Positions 23,474-30,828 of a stretch of DNA of 64,000 nucleotides are shown here, in pieces. How positions within the stretch are numbered: the first letter of the stretch is position 1; the number at the start of each line of letters is the position of its first letter. Origin of the DNA: an uncultured Acidobacteriia bacterium. GTDB lineage: Bacteria > Acidobacteriota > Terriglobia > Bryobacterales > Bryobacteraceae. Below the pieces are notes generated by a model. That model made no database searches. It saw only the letters and a program-made list of their open reading frames with translations, and was not told the DNA's origin. A program made the translations under genes and the position numbers. The stretch spans positions 31,387 to 95,386 of the forward strand of contig CAITIX010000241.1 of the NCBI GenBank assembly GCA_903892565.1, given 5' to 3'.

Positions 23474-24625
23474 TTACACCGTCTGCGCTGCGGGAATCAA
23501 AGGCACGCCCCAGGCATCGTATCCGTACAACCAACTGGTATCTTCGTTGCCGCCTTTCATCCACGTATTCGCGCTGGAGATTGCTTGAATGCGCGAGACG
23601 CGTGGTTTGCGATTGGCTTCGTACAACTGGAACGCGCCCGGGATATCCTCGCCACGCGTTTCTTCAAAACAGCGCGCTAAAATCGCGGAATCTTCGATGG
23701 CAGCCGCCGCGCCCTGCGCCATGTACGGCGTCATGGGATGGCATGCGTCTCCCAACAGCGCGACGTTGCCATCGCTCCAGCGAGGGAGCGGTTCACGTTC
23801 GAGGATGGCCCACTTATGGCAATCCGGACAAGCTTCGAGCACGGCGCGAACGTCTTCGTGGAAGCCTTCATACTCGGCACGCAACTCGTGCACGTCTCCT
23901 TTGGCGGACCACGACTCTTTCGTGATCCAATCGGCGGGTTCCGGCACACTGGTGACGAAATAGATTTCGCTGCGGTCGGCTTTCGTGTAATAGATGACGA
24001 TGTGGCGATCGATGCCCCACCACTTCGTACGCGACGGGCCGATATCGCGGCCTCTTAAATGAGAAGCCGAAAAGTTCGCGCGATAGGCAATGCGGCCTTT
24101 GTGAATGGGCGCATCCGGCCCCACGACAATGTCGCGCACCAGCGAATGGACGCCGTCGGCGCCGATAACGGCATTGGCCGTGACCTTCGTGCCGTCGGTG
24201 AACGACATCCGCACTTCGCCGCCTTTTTGATCGAGCCCGGCAAGCTTTTTGTTTAAGTGAATGATGTCGGAAGGCAGCACGGAGGCGAGCGCCGAGTGCA
24301 GATCCGCACGATGCATGCAGAGGTACGGGGCATTAAACAATGTCTCCGGCATCGGCAGCTCGCGGATTACTTCGCCCGTGTCCCACACGCGATTCAAGTG
24401 CGAGTACGGCATAAACGACAGCTTGCGGAGGCGCTCTTCAATGCCGAGCTTGCGCAGCACCTTCATGGAATTCGGCATCATCTGGATGCCCGCGCCGATG
24501 CGTTCGAAGTGCGGCGCCTGCTCGTACACCTGCACGCCAAAGCCGGCCATGCGGAGTGTGCCCGCGGCGGCTAATCCTCCCATGCCTGCGCCGATGATGG
24601 CAATGGATGGTTTTCCTGCGCCCAT
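23474..24625 (-). CDS. FAD-dependent aromatic monooxygenase (NicC/salicylate hydroxylase-like)
   Basis: 383 residues. N-terminal FAD motif GxGxxG ('IAIIGAGMGGLAAAGTLRMAG'), 'GADGVHS' DG motif near residue 155, and the second FAD site 'GNVALLGDACHPMTPYMAQGAAAAIEDSAILARC' near residue 285. Several blocks recall 6-hydroxynicotinate 3-monooxygenase (NicC): 'KWWGIDRHIVIYYT', 'YFVTSVP', 'ANTW' and 'SWLYGYDAWGVPL' at the C-terminus. This comparison is from memory, not a search. It hydroxylates an aromatic or N-heteroaromatic carboxylate using NADH and O2. First gene of a five-gene operon; its promoter is shared divergently with the YciI gene. No ring-cleavage dioxygenase follows. Confidence 0.87.
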   Translation of the reverse strand: MGAGKPSIAIIGAGMGGLAAAGTLRMAGFGVQVYEQAPHFERIGAGIQMMPNSMKVLRKLGIEERLRKLSFMPYSHLNRVWDTGEVIRELPMPETLFNAPYLCMHRADLHSALASVLPSDIIHLNKKLAGLDQKGGEVRMSFTDGTKVTANAVIGADGVHSLVRDIVVGPDAPIHKGRIAYRANFSASHLRGRDIGPSRTKWWGIDRHIVIYYTKADRSEIYFVTSVPEPADWITKESWSAKGDVHELRAEYEGFHEDVRAVLEACPDCHKWAILEREPLPRWSDGNVALLGDACHPMTPYMAQGAAAAIEDSAILARCFEETRGEDIPGAFQLYEANRKPRVSRIQAISSANTWMKGGNEDTSWLYGYDAWGVPLIPAAQTV

Positions 24626-24653
24626 GAAGTCTCTGTCCCTTTCGTATTCGCGT

Positions 24654-24680
24654 TTTTGGTGGTGAACTCTTGAGTATAAT
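24654..24680 (+). promoter_or_regulatory. divergent promoter with symmetric -10
   Basis: TATAAT at 24675-24680 reads as a plus-strand -10 nine bases before the YciI ATG, which has no Shine-Dalgarno. On the minus strand the same DNA reads GATTATACTC, giving TATACT as a -10 for the monooxygenase operon, whose ATG is about 47 nt further on with AAAGGGA ahead of it. The -35 boxes are weak on both sides (plus: TTTTGG at 24654-24659). One -10 therefore may serve two directions. Confidence 0.5.
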
Positions 24681-24689
24681 CGGTTCCAT

Positions 24690-24977
24690 ATGATCTACGC
24701 CGCTATCTGCAAATACACGACGGACACAGACACGATCGCCCGCACGCGTCCGTCGCATCGCGAATATCTTACGGGCCTGCAGGCCGAAAACAAGCTGGTA
24801 ATTTCGGGGCCCTTCGTGGGCGATGAAGGCGGGTTACTGGTGTACGAAGCCGAGAGTCCGGAAGAAGCGGAGAAGCTGGTGAGCGAGGATCCGTTTGCGG
24901 TCGAAGGCGTGTTCGTGTCCTGGGAGATTCGTCCTTGGAACGTGGTGTTTCGGAATAAGGATTTGTTGTGTAAGTAG
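24690..24977 (+). CDS. YciI family protein
   Basis: 95 residues. It matches the YCII fold: 'MIYAAICKYTTDTDTIARTRPSHREYLTGLQAENKLVISGPFVGDEGGLLVYEAESPEEAEKLVSEDPFAVEGVFVSWEIRPWNVVF', with the conserved HxxY...SGP...DPF pattern in which His and Asp form the putative active dyad. Some members are stand-alone muconolactone-isomerase-like dienelactone enzymes in aromatic degradation (5-chloro-2-hydroxyhydroquinone dehydrochlorinase is one), which fits its position head-to-head with the monooxygenase operon. The transcript is probably leaderless (TATAAT nine bases upstream). Confidence 0.88.
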   Translation: MIYAAICKYTTDTDTIARTRPSHREYLTGLQAENKLVISGPFVGDEGGLLVYEAESPEEAEKLVSEDPFAVEGVFVSWEIRPWNVVFRNKDLLCK

Positions 24978-25010
24978 ATCGCGCGGCGTGAAGTTCGCGT
25001 AGATTCCCCG

Positions 25011-25442
25011 CTATGTGGCGCTCCAAGGATTGATCGTCTCCGCGCCGACGCCTTCGAAATCTTTCGTGTTCCGAGTGACGATGGTCAGGCCATGAGCAAG
25101 CGCGGTTGCGGCAATCAGCGAATCAACCGCAGGTAGAGTCCGCCCCATCCGTGAGCCCCGCGCGGTAAGGGATGCCCAGCACATGGCCACATGACGATCC
25201 ACAAGCAGGATTCGGCCCGAGAACCAAGCTTCCAAGTCGTGCGTCAGCCATCGCTCCAATTGGGCGCGGCGTTTACCATCGGGAAGGAGTTCAATGCCTT
25301 TTTGAATTTCCGCAAGCGTGATGATGCTCACATACTGCGATTGACGGTCCGTAGTTTCGAGCCAACGTTTCACCCTGGGCGCGGGTCCGTCAAGCCGGTT
25401 GTATTCGGACAGAACGTTCGTGTCGATCAGAAAACCCGGCAT
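25011..25442 (-). CDS. PIN-domain toxin (VapC/FitB-like)
   Basis: 143 residues. Acidic PIN residues: Asp in 'FLIDTNVLSE' (D7), Glu in 'TLAEIQKG', Asp in 'AVDSLIAATALAHGLTIVTRNTKDFEG' and the final TRNTxDF block. These form the Mg-dependent RNase site. 'RTLPAVDSLIAATAL' and 'LLPDGKRRAQLERWL' are closest to FitB/VapC members. It is expected to cleave tRNA or rRNA when freed from the antitoxin. It lies 17 bp downstream of the antitoxin gene. Confidence 0.92.
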   Translation of the reverse strand: MPGFLIDTNVLSEYNRLDGPAPRVKRWLETTDRQSQYVSIITLAEIQKGIELLPDGKRRAQLERWLTHDLEAWFSGRILLVDRHVAMCWASLTARGSRMGRTLPAVDSLIAATALAHGLTIVTRNTKDFEGVGAETINPWSAT

Positions 25443-25459
25443 GTGCTTGACGAAGGAAT

Positions 25460-25720
25460 TTAGACAAGATCAACAGGGCGCGGGAGATCCTTGGATCGTT
25501 CAAGATCTAGGTTTGCGCCGGCGAACGGTGAATTGAGGAGAAAATCAGATAGATTATCGAACTGCTCCTGTACGGGGCGCGGTTCGTCGGGCGCGGCCAA
25601 ATCCTGCTCCAGAATTTGCAGAGCGTACTGCTCGGCCGAGACGCCTCGCGCCGAGGCCTTCGCCTTTAGGGCGACTACATCCTCGTCCGGAAGATTAATA
25701 GTCAGGTTCACGAATTTCAC
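25460..25720 (-). CDS. ribbon-helix-helix antitoxin (VapB/FitA-like)
   Basis: 86 residues. The N-terminal beta strand and two helices ('MKFVNLTINLPDEDVVALKAKASARGVSAEQYALQILEQDLA') form a ribbon-helix-helix DNA-binding domain. The acidic and Pro-rich C-terminal half ('EPRPVQEQFDNLSDFLLNSPFAGANLD') would wrap the PIN toxin. It precedes the toxin gene by 17 bp and should repress its own operon. On the minus strand an AAAGGTGA element lies just before the ATG as a ribosome site. Confidence 0.85.
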   Translation of the reverse strand: MKFVNLTINLPDEDVVALKAKASARGVSAEQYALQILEQDLAAPDEPRPVQEQFDNLSDFLLNSPFAGANLDLERSKDLPRPVDLV

Positions 25721-25814
25721 CTTTCTCTATGTTACCCCGGCCCTAGGTCAATAGCACCGTTCTACATTTTGCTAGACATGCACCCTCCGCGAATCCTACA
25801 ATCAACGTTTCAGC

Positions 25815-26225
25815 ATGAATATATCCGTGAAGAGCGAGTACGCGCTGCAGGCGGTCTTCGACCTTGCTACGCAACCGCCCGGAGAACCGATCAAGATCGC
25901 CGAGATCGCCAAGCGCCAGAAGATTCCGCAAAAATTTCTGGAGCTGATTCTGGCGGATCTGAAGCAAGGCGGCTTCCTGGAATCACGGCGCGGCGCCGAG
26001 GGTGGATATCGCCTGGCGAAGCCCGCCGATCAAATCCTGGTGGGCGAGGTTCTGCGTCACATGGAAGAATCCAAGAACAAGCGCACGCCGGACAACCCCT
26101 TTTCGGACATGTGGTCGCGCGTGGATGGAGCGATTTCGGCGGTGGTCGATCACACGACGTTCGCGGAGCTGGTGCGCGACTACAACAAATCGCAATCGCG
26201 ATACGTGGCAAACTGGGATATCTAA
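25815..26225 (+). CDS. Rrf2 family transcriptional regulator, cysteine-free (CymR-like)
   Basis: 136 residues. Winged helix-turn-helix: 'SVKSEYALQAVFDLA', 'IKIAEIAKRQKIPQKFLELILADLKQGGFLESRRGAEGGYRLAKPADQI' (the RGxxGGY wing). There is no cysteine at all, so it cannot carry the IscR/NsrR Fe-S cluster. Cys-free Rrf2 proteins include CymR, which represses cysteine genes only when bound to CysK. The gene directly downstream is cysK, so the same mechanism is a good inference. A TACAAT hexamer ends 12 nt before the ATG. The stop TAA overlaps the ATG of a 15-codon mini-gene (TAATG). Confidence 0.9.
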   Translation: MNISVKSEYALQAVFDLATQPPGEPIKIAEIAKRQKIPQKFLELILADLKQGGFLESRRGAEGGYRLAKPADQILVGEVLRHMEESKNKRTPDNPFSDMWSRVDGAISAVVDHTTFAELVRDYNKSQSRYVANWDI

Positions 26226-26272
26226 TGAACTTCGCTGACATGATTGTTCCTGACACATCATTTTCCATATGA
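26225..26272 (+). CDS. 15-codon mini-gene duplicating the start of CysK
   Basis: Encodes [15 protein letters not shown]. Its last ten residues parallel the CysK start [11 protein letters not shown]. The DNA shows two directly adjacent 29-bp units (26240-26268 and 26269-26297) that match at 21 of 29 positions, and most differences are synonymous. The start overlaps the Rrf2 stop (TAATG) and the stop overlaps the CysK start (ATGA), so ribosomes could pass from the regulator to CysK through this frame although cysK itself has no Shine-Dalgarno. It could be a coupling peptide or the relic start of a replaced cysK allele. Confidence 0.6.
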   Translation: MNFADMIVPDTSFSI

Positions 26273-27222
26273 TCTTTCCTGATAATTCGTTCTCGATTGG
26301 GCGAACGCCCCTGGTCCGGTTGAATCGCGTGACGGACGGCGCGAAGGCGACGGTTGTCGGCAAAGTGGAAGGGCGCAATCCGGCGTATTCGGTGAAGTGC
26401 CGCATTGGCGCGGCCATGATTTGGGACGCGGAGCGGCGCGGCATCTTGAAGCCGGGCAAGGAACTGATCGAGCCGACCAGCGGCAACACCGGCATTGCAC
26501 TCGCATTCGTGGGCGCGGCGCGCGGTTATCCGGTGACACTGCTGATGCCGGAGACGATGTCGATGGAGCGCCGCAAGGTGCTCAAGATGCTGGGCGCGAA
26601 AATTATCCTGACGGATGGCGCGCTGGGGATGGGTGCATCGGTGGAGCGCGCCGAGCAGATCGTCGCGGGCGATCCGCAGCGCTGGGTGCTGCTGCAGCAG
26701 TTCCGCAATCCCGCGAATCCGGATATTCATTTCAAGACCACAGGCCCCGAGATTTGGGACGATACGGCGGGCAAGGTGGATGTGCTGGTTTCGGGCATCG
26801 GCACCGGCGGCACGATCACGGGCATTTCGCGCTACATCAAGGTCGAGAAGAAGAAGCCGATTTTATCGGTCGGCGTGGAGCCGGCGGGAAGCTCGGTGAT
26901 TTCGCAAACGCTGGCGGGCCAGCTGATGCAACCGGGGCCACATGGAATTCAAGGCATCGGCGCGGGATTTATTCCGGAAACGCTCGACCTGAAGATGGTG
27001 GACCGGATGGAAAAGGTCGAGGACGACGAATCCATCGAGATGGCGCGTCGGCTGGCGAAAGAAGAAGGCCTGCTGTGCGGGATCTCCTGCGGTGCGGCGG
27101 TGGTGGCGGCAGTTCGCATCGCGAAAGAGCCGGCCATGGAAGGCAAGACGATTGTCGTGATCCTGCCGGATTCGGGTGAGCGGTATCTGACGTCGGTGCT
27201 GTTCGACGGTATTGGGGACTAG
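26269..27222 (+). CDS. cysK: cysteine synthase A (O-acetylserine sulfhydrylase)
   Basis: 317 residues, full length for CysK. PLP lysine Lys43 in '[10 protein letters not shown]', substrate loop TSGNTG (70-75), '[10 protein letters not shown]' phosphate-binding loop near residue 180, and '[11 protein letters not shown]' with the C-terminal PLP pyridine-binding Ser in '[11 protein letters not shown]'. It makes cysteine from O-acetylserine and sulfide in the cytosol. It is preceded by a Cys-free Rrf2 regulator, and CysK may be that regulator's co-repressor. The start is ATG within an ATGA overlap. Confidence 0.96.
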   Translation: MIFPDNSFSIGRTPLVRLNRVTDGAKATVVGKVEGRNPAYSVKCRIGAAMIWDAERRGILKPGKELIEPTSGNTGIALAFVGAARGYPVTLLMPETMSMERRKVLKMLGAKIILTDGALGMGASVERAEQIVAGDPQRWVLLQQFRNPANPDIHFKTTGPEIWDDTAGKVDVLVSGIGTGGTITGISRYIKVEKKKPILSVGVEPAGSSVISQTLAGQLMQPGPHGIQGIGAGFIPETLDLKMVDRMEKVEDDESIEMARRLAKEEGLLCGISCGAAVVAAVRIAKEPAMEGKTIVVILPDSGERYLTSVLFDGIGD

Positions 27223-27254
27223 CGGCGCGATCGGAAGCCCTGTAAAGGAAGTGC

Positions 27255-27386
27255 CTGGGAAGAAGTGGCGGGCGCTTTCTTGGGTGAATCAGGGGTGAAA
27301 GTGCCCGCCATCGTAACGGGGATTTAGTTGCTTATAAAACGACGCCGGCACATCGAAGGTTACAGGGCTCCAAATGTTTTTCCATC
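27255..27386. repeat. structured element upstream of addB, copy A
   Basis: A 13-bp hairpin (27267-27279 with 27297-27309: GGCGGGCGCTTTC / GAAAGTGCCCGCC, one G-T pair) with a 17-nt loop rich in GGGT, extended by a T-A pair. Then a block GTAACGGGGATTTAGTTG and, after about 30 nt, GGTTACAGGG; GTAAC and GTTAC can pair to enclose this second segment. The copy ends in TTTTTCCATC. It resembles copy B below in order and spacing. Confidence 0.75.
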
Positions 27387-27433
27387 TGAGCCAATAAATC
27401 GTTTGCGGGACTGGTCTGGGAATTGAGGAACTG

Positions 27434-27567
27434 CTGAGAGAGAAACAGTGGGCGCTTTTCTGGGTGATAGGGGTGAGAGCGCCCACTGTTTGTAACGGGG
27501 ATTTAGTTGTATATAGAACGATGGCAACCTACGTTAAGGTTACAGGGGCACGAAAATATTTCCCATG
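27434..27567. repeat. structured element upstream of addB, copy B
   Basis: Same layout as copy A: a 15-bp hairpin (27445-27459 with 27475-27489) whose lower stem differs from copy A by paired changes (C-G to T-A, G-C to A-T, T-A to C-G), loop TGGGTGATAGGGGT, then GTAACGGGGATTTAGTTG, then GGTTACAGGG. The copy ends in TATTTCCCATG, whose ATG is the addB start codon. The paired changes argue that the stem is under selection as RNA or as palindromic DNA. Confidence 0.78.
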
Positions 27568-30500
27568 CCTATCCGTCGCGTCCTGAAATCCCGATCTCAC
27601 GGCCGGCTCGCGGACTGTGCAGCGTCCGTCCTTTCGCAAGAACCCGAAAAGATTCTAATAGTTCCGAGCGTTGAAGCGGGAAATCGTTTCGCGCACTCGC
27701 TGCCGGGCGGAACGCTAGGGCTGCACCGGATCTCACTGATTTCCTGGGCAGCACAGCTATCCCAGGAGCATTTGGCGGAAAACGATCTGACGCCTGTAGG
27801 CGGATTAGGGCTCCAGGCCGTCGTCGCCCGGGCGTTACATGAAGCGAACCAGGCAGGCGAGCTGCGGTACTTTGCCCCGGTTTCCGAGTTCCCCGGTTTT
27901 GCAAAAGCACTTGCCCGGACGATTCAGGAGCTACGCTTGGCGAGTGTTCTTCCGACGCAGCTCCGGGAAACCGGCGAGGCAGGGGCGGATCTCGCGAACC
28001 TGCTGGCACGCTACGAAGCCGAACTGCAGAGCGCTCGGCTTGCGGATCTGGCACAGATGCTGGCCTTCGGGGGCAGAGCCGCGAGAACAGGCAGCCGCCG
28101 CGCGCTCATGGGACTTCCGATCGTCGCACTGGATGCGCTCCTCGAAACGGCAGCGCATCAGGATTTTTTCCGCGCGGTCGCACAGCAATCGCCTTCTGTC
28201 GTGGCCGCCGTCAGCTGGGACGCCGAGACGTACGAAGAGATCCTGGGCGTCAGCGCAGAAGACCTGGACGATCCGTGGGACACCTCGACACTCACGCGTT
28301 TGCGCCGCGGATTATTTTCGCCAGAAACACTAACGGGGAAAAACGGCGGTAAACCGGAAGAGACAGGCGAGCCTACAGGCGACGCGTTCGAAATCTTCTC
28401 GGCACCCGGCGAAGGCTTGGAAGCCGTGGAGATCGCGCGGCGGATCAAGAAGCTGGCGAGCGAAGGCAAGCCGTTCGATCAACTGGCCGTGCTGCTGCGC
28501 TCGGTGGAGCGCTATCAGCCATTGCTCGAGGAGGCCTTCCGGCGCGCGCGCATCCCCGCATACTTCAGCCGCGGCTCGCTGCGGCCATCCCCGGCAGGCC
28601 GCGCGTTTCTGGCGCTGCTGGAGTGCGCAGCAGAAAAGTGTTCGGCGTCGCGATTCGCAGAGTACTTGTCTCTATCGCAAGTTCCTGCAAAGGATGCGGC
28701 GCCGCACGAGGAGTGGATCGGGCCACAGGACGAAGTGTTGGGGCAAGACCTAGGAGGACAGTCGTCGGGCGATGCGGCGGGCAGTGCGGATGCACAAGAG
28801 CACGGCGATGCCTTGCGGCTCCCTGCGCGGTGGGAAAAACTTCTGATGGATGCAGCGGTCATCGGAGGCAGCGATCGATGGGAGAGGCGTCTTCGAGGAC
28901 TCCAGAAAGAGCTGGAACTCCGCATCGCCACGGCGGAACGCGAAGACCCGGCGCAACGAGCGAGCCTGGAACGGCAGTGCGAACAACTGCGTGAACTGGA
29001 ATTGTTCGCGCTTCCCGTCATCGAGCAGCTCGCCGCTCTGCCGACTTCGGCAGTGTGGGGTGAGTGGTTGGAGCAATTGGAACGGCTGGCGCGGCGCACG
29101 TTGCGCACGCCTGAGGTGGTCTTGAGCGTCCTGGCGGAGTTGGAGCCCATGGCCGGCGTTGGGCCCGTAACGCTGGAAGAAGTCGTGAGCGTATTGCAGG
29201 AGAAACTGCGTTTTCTCCGCACGGAACCAGTAAAACAAAGCTACGGCAAAGTATTCGTCGGATCGATCGAGGAAGCTCGCGGACTCCACTTCCCGGTCGT
29301 ATTCCTGCCGGGGCTGGCCGAGGGATTGTTCCCGCAGCGGTCGCTGGAGGATCCGCTCTTGCTCGATGTGTTTCGGGCTTCGGTCTCCGCGAACTTGCTG
29401 ACGCGTGACGATCGGGTGGAGCAGGAGCGCTTGAAACTGCGGCTTGCTGTGGGCGCCGCTGGCGATCGACTGATCGCATCGTATCCACGCATGGACACCG
29501 CCGAGGGGCGTCCTCGAGTGCCGTCGTTCTATGCGCTGGAACTGCCCCGCGCGATTGACGGACATCTGCCGGACTTAAAAGAGTTTGAGGCGAACGCTCG
29601 CGCAGGCTCCGCGGCGCGCATCAACTGGCCCGCTCCTGCGGAAACATCCGACGCCATCGACGACGCCGAATTCGATCTCGCGATGTTGGGACGTACGGAT
29701 AAAGCTGCGCGTTATCTGGTTGAAGTCAGTGAGACGCTGGCGCGTTCTCTGCGGGCACGCTGGAAGCGGTGGAATCAGAAATGGTGGGATGCCGATGGGT
29801 TGATCGTCTCCGATCCGGACGCGCTCGAGGCATTGCAGAGCCATCGATTGACAGCGCGGGCGTGGTCGCCCTCCGCGTTGCAGAAATTCGCGGAGTGTCC
29901 TTATCAATTCGCGCTTCACGGGATCTTTGGATTAAAACCGCGCGAACAAGCGGAAGCGTTGGAGCAGATGGATCCGTTGACACGGGGAGCGTTGTATCAC
30001 TCTGCGCAATTCAAACTGCTGGGGATGCTGAAAACTTCGTCGTTGCTGCCTGCGACGCCGGAGAACTTAAGCGAAGCTTTGCGGCATCTGGATACAGTAC
30101 TCGACGCCGTGGCATCGGAGTATCGCGAAACGCTTGCGCCCGCGATTGACCGCGTGTGGAGAACGGGCGTGGAGGATCTACGCACGGATCTGCGCGGCTG
30201 GCTGCAACACGTGGCCGCAGGCGCAACAGGAAGCGATGTGGGATGGGAGCCCATGCACTTCGAATTTGCGTTCGGGTTGCCGCCGAGCACGGAGCGCGAC
30301 CTCGCCAGCACAAAAGAAACCGTAACGCTCGACGAAGGCGTTCAGTTGCTCGGGTCGATTGATCTAATCGAACGTGACTTAATAGAACGCAACTTGGTAG
30401 AACGGCATTCGACACCCGGGACGCTGCGCGTGACGGATCACAAAACCGGAAAACGTCCGCAGGCGATTCCGCTATACGTCGGCGGCGGCAAGCTCCTACA

Positions 30501-30828
30501 GCCCTTGCTCTACGGCTTGGCTGCACAGAAGCTCCTGGGAGCGGACGTCGCAACGGGACGCCTGTTTTACGCAACACAACGGGGCGCGTTTGAAGCCATA
30601 GATATTCAAATCAACGAAAAGTCGCGAGGGACGCTGGCAAGGCTGCTCGAAAATATCGACGCAAGTATCGCAAATGGTTTTCTTCCACCCGCACCGCAGA
30701 AGGACACGTGCGAGCACTGCGACTATCGCACGATTTGCGGTCCTTACGAAGAATTGCGCTACGAAGAACACAAGAATCGTCGCGATGAGAGACTAGACCC
30801 GCTGATCGAGATCCGGGGGATGGCATGA
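27565..30828 (+). CDS. addB: AddB-like PD-(D/E)XK nuclease/inactive helicase subunit
   Basis: 1087 residues. The N-terminal part is a UvrD-like domain lacking a Walker A, as in AddB. The C-terminal region has the RecB-family nuclease: 'WSPSALQKFAECPYQFALHGIFGL' (first Fe-S Cys), 'GSIDLIERD', 'LRVTDHKTGKRP' (catalytic D and K), 'LQPLLYGLAAQKL', then 'CEHCDYRTICGPYEELRYEEHKNRR' with the last three cluster cysteines. With AddA it resects double-strand breaks and recognises Chi. Its stop overlaps the addA ATG (ATGA). The start codon lies in the end of the structured element, with no Shine-Dalgarno evident upstream. Confidence 0.88.
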   Translation: MPIRRVLKSRSHGRLADCAASVLSQEPEKILIVPSVEAGNRFAHSLPGGTLGLHRISLISWAAQLSQEHLAENDLTPVGGLGLQAVVARALHEANQAGELRYFAPVSEFPGFAKALARTIQELRLASVLPTQLRETGEAGADLANLLARYEAELQSARLADLAQMLAFGGRAARTGSRRALMGLPIVALDALLETAAHQDFFRAVAQQSPSVVAAVSWDAETYEEILGVSAEDLDDPWDTSTLTRLRRGLFSPETLTGKNGGKPEETGEPTGDAFEIFSAPGEGLEAVEIARRIKKLASEGKPFDQLAVLLRSVERYQPLLEEAFRRARIPAYFSRGSLRPSPAGRAFLALLECAAEKCSASRFAEYLSLSQVPAKDAAPHEEWIGPQDEVLGQDLGGQSSGDAAGSADAQEHGDALRLPARWEKLLMDAAVIGGSDRWERRLRGLQKELELRIATAEREDPAQRASLERQCEQLRELELFALPVIEQLAALPTSAVWGEWLEQLERLARRTLRTPEVVLSVLAELEPMAGVGPVTLEEVVSVLQEKLRFLRTEPVKQSYGKVFVGSIEEARGLHFPVVFLPGLAEGLFPQRSLEDPLLLDVFRASVSANLLTRDDRVEQERLKLRLAVGAAGDRLIASYPRMDTAEGRPRVPSFYALELPRAIDGHLPDLKEFEANARAGSAARINWPAPAETSDAIDDAEFDLAMLGRTDKAARYLVEVSETLARSLRARWKRWNQKWWDADGLIVSDPDALEALQSHRLTARAWSPSALQKFAECPYQFALHGIFGLKPREQAEALEQMDPLTRGALYHSAQFKLLGMLKTSSLLPATPENLSEALRHLDTVLDAVASEYRETLAPAIDRVWRTGVEDLRTDLRGWLQHVAAGATGSDVGWEPMHFEFAFGLPPSTERDLASTKETVTLDEGVQLLGSIDLIERDLIERNLVERHSTPGTLRVTDHKTGKRPQAIPLYVGGGKLLQPLLYGLAAQKLLGADVATGRLFYATQRGAFEAIDIQINEKSRGTLARLLENIDASIANGFLPPAPQKDTCEHCDYRTICGPYEELRYEEHKNRRDERLDPLIEIRGMA

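Noticed and set aside
27289..27486. 65-codon minus-strand frame between cysK and addB
   Set aside because: It lies across both copies of the structured element, and its reading frame is an accident of the repeat; no start signal.
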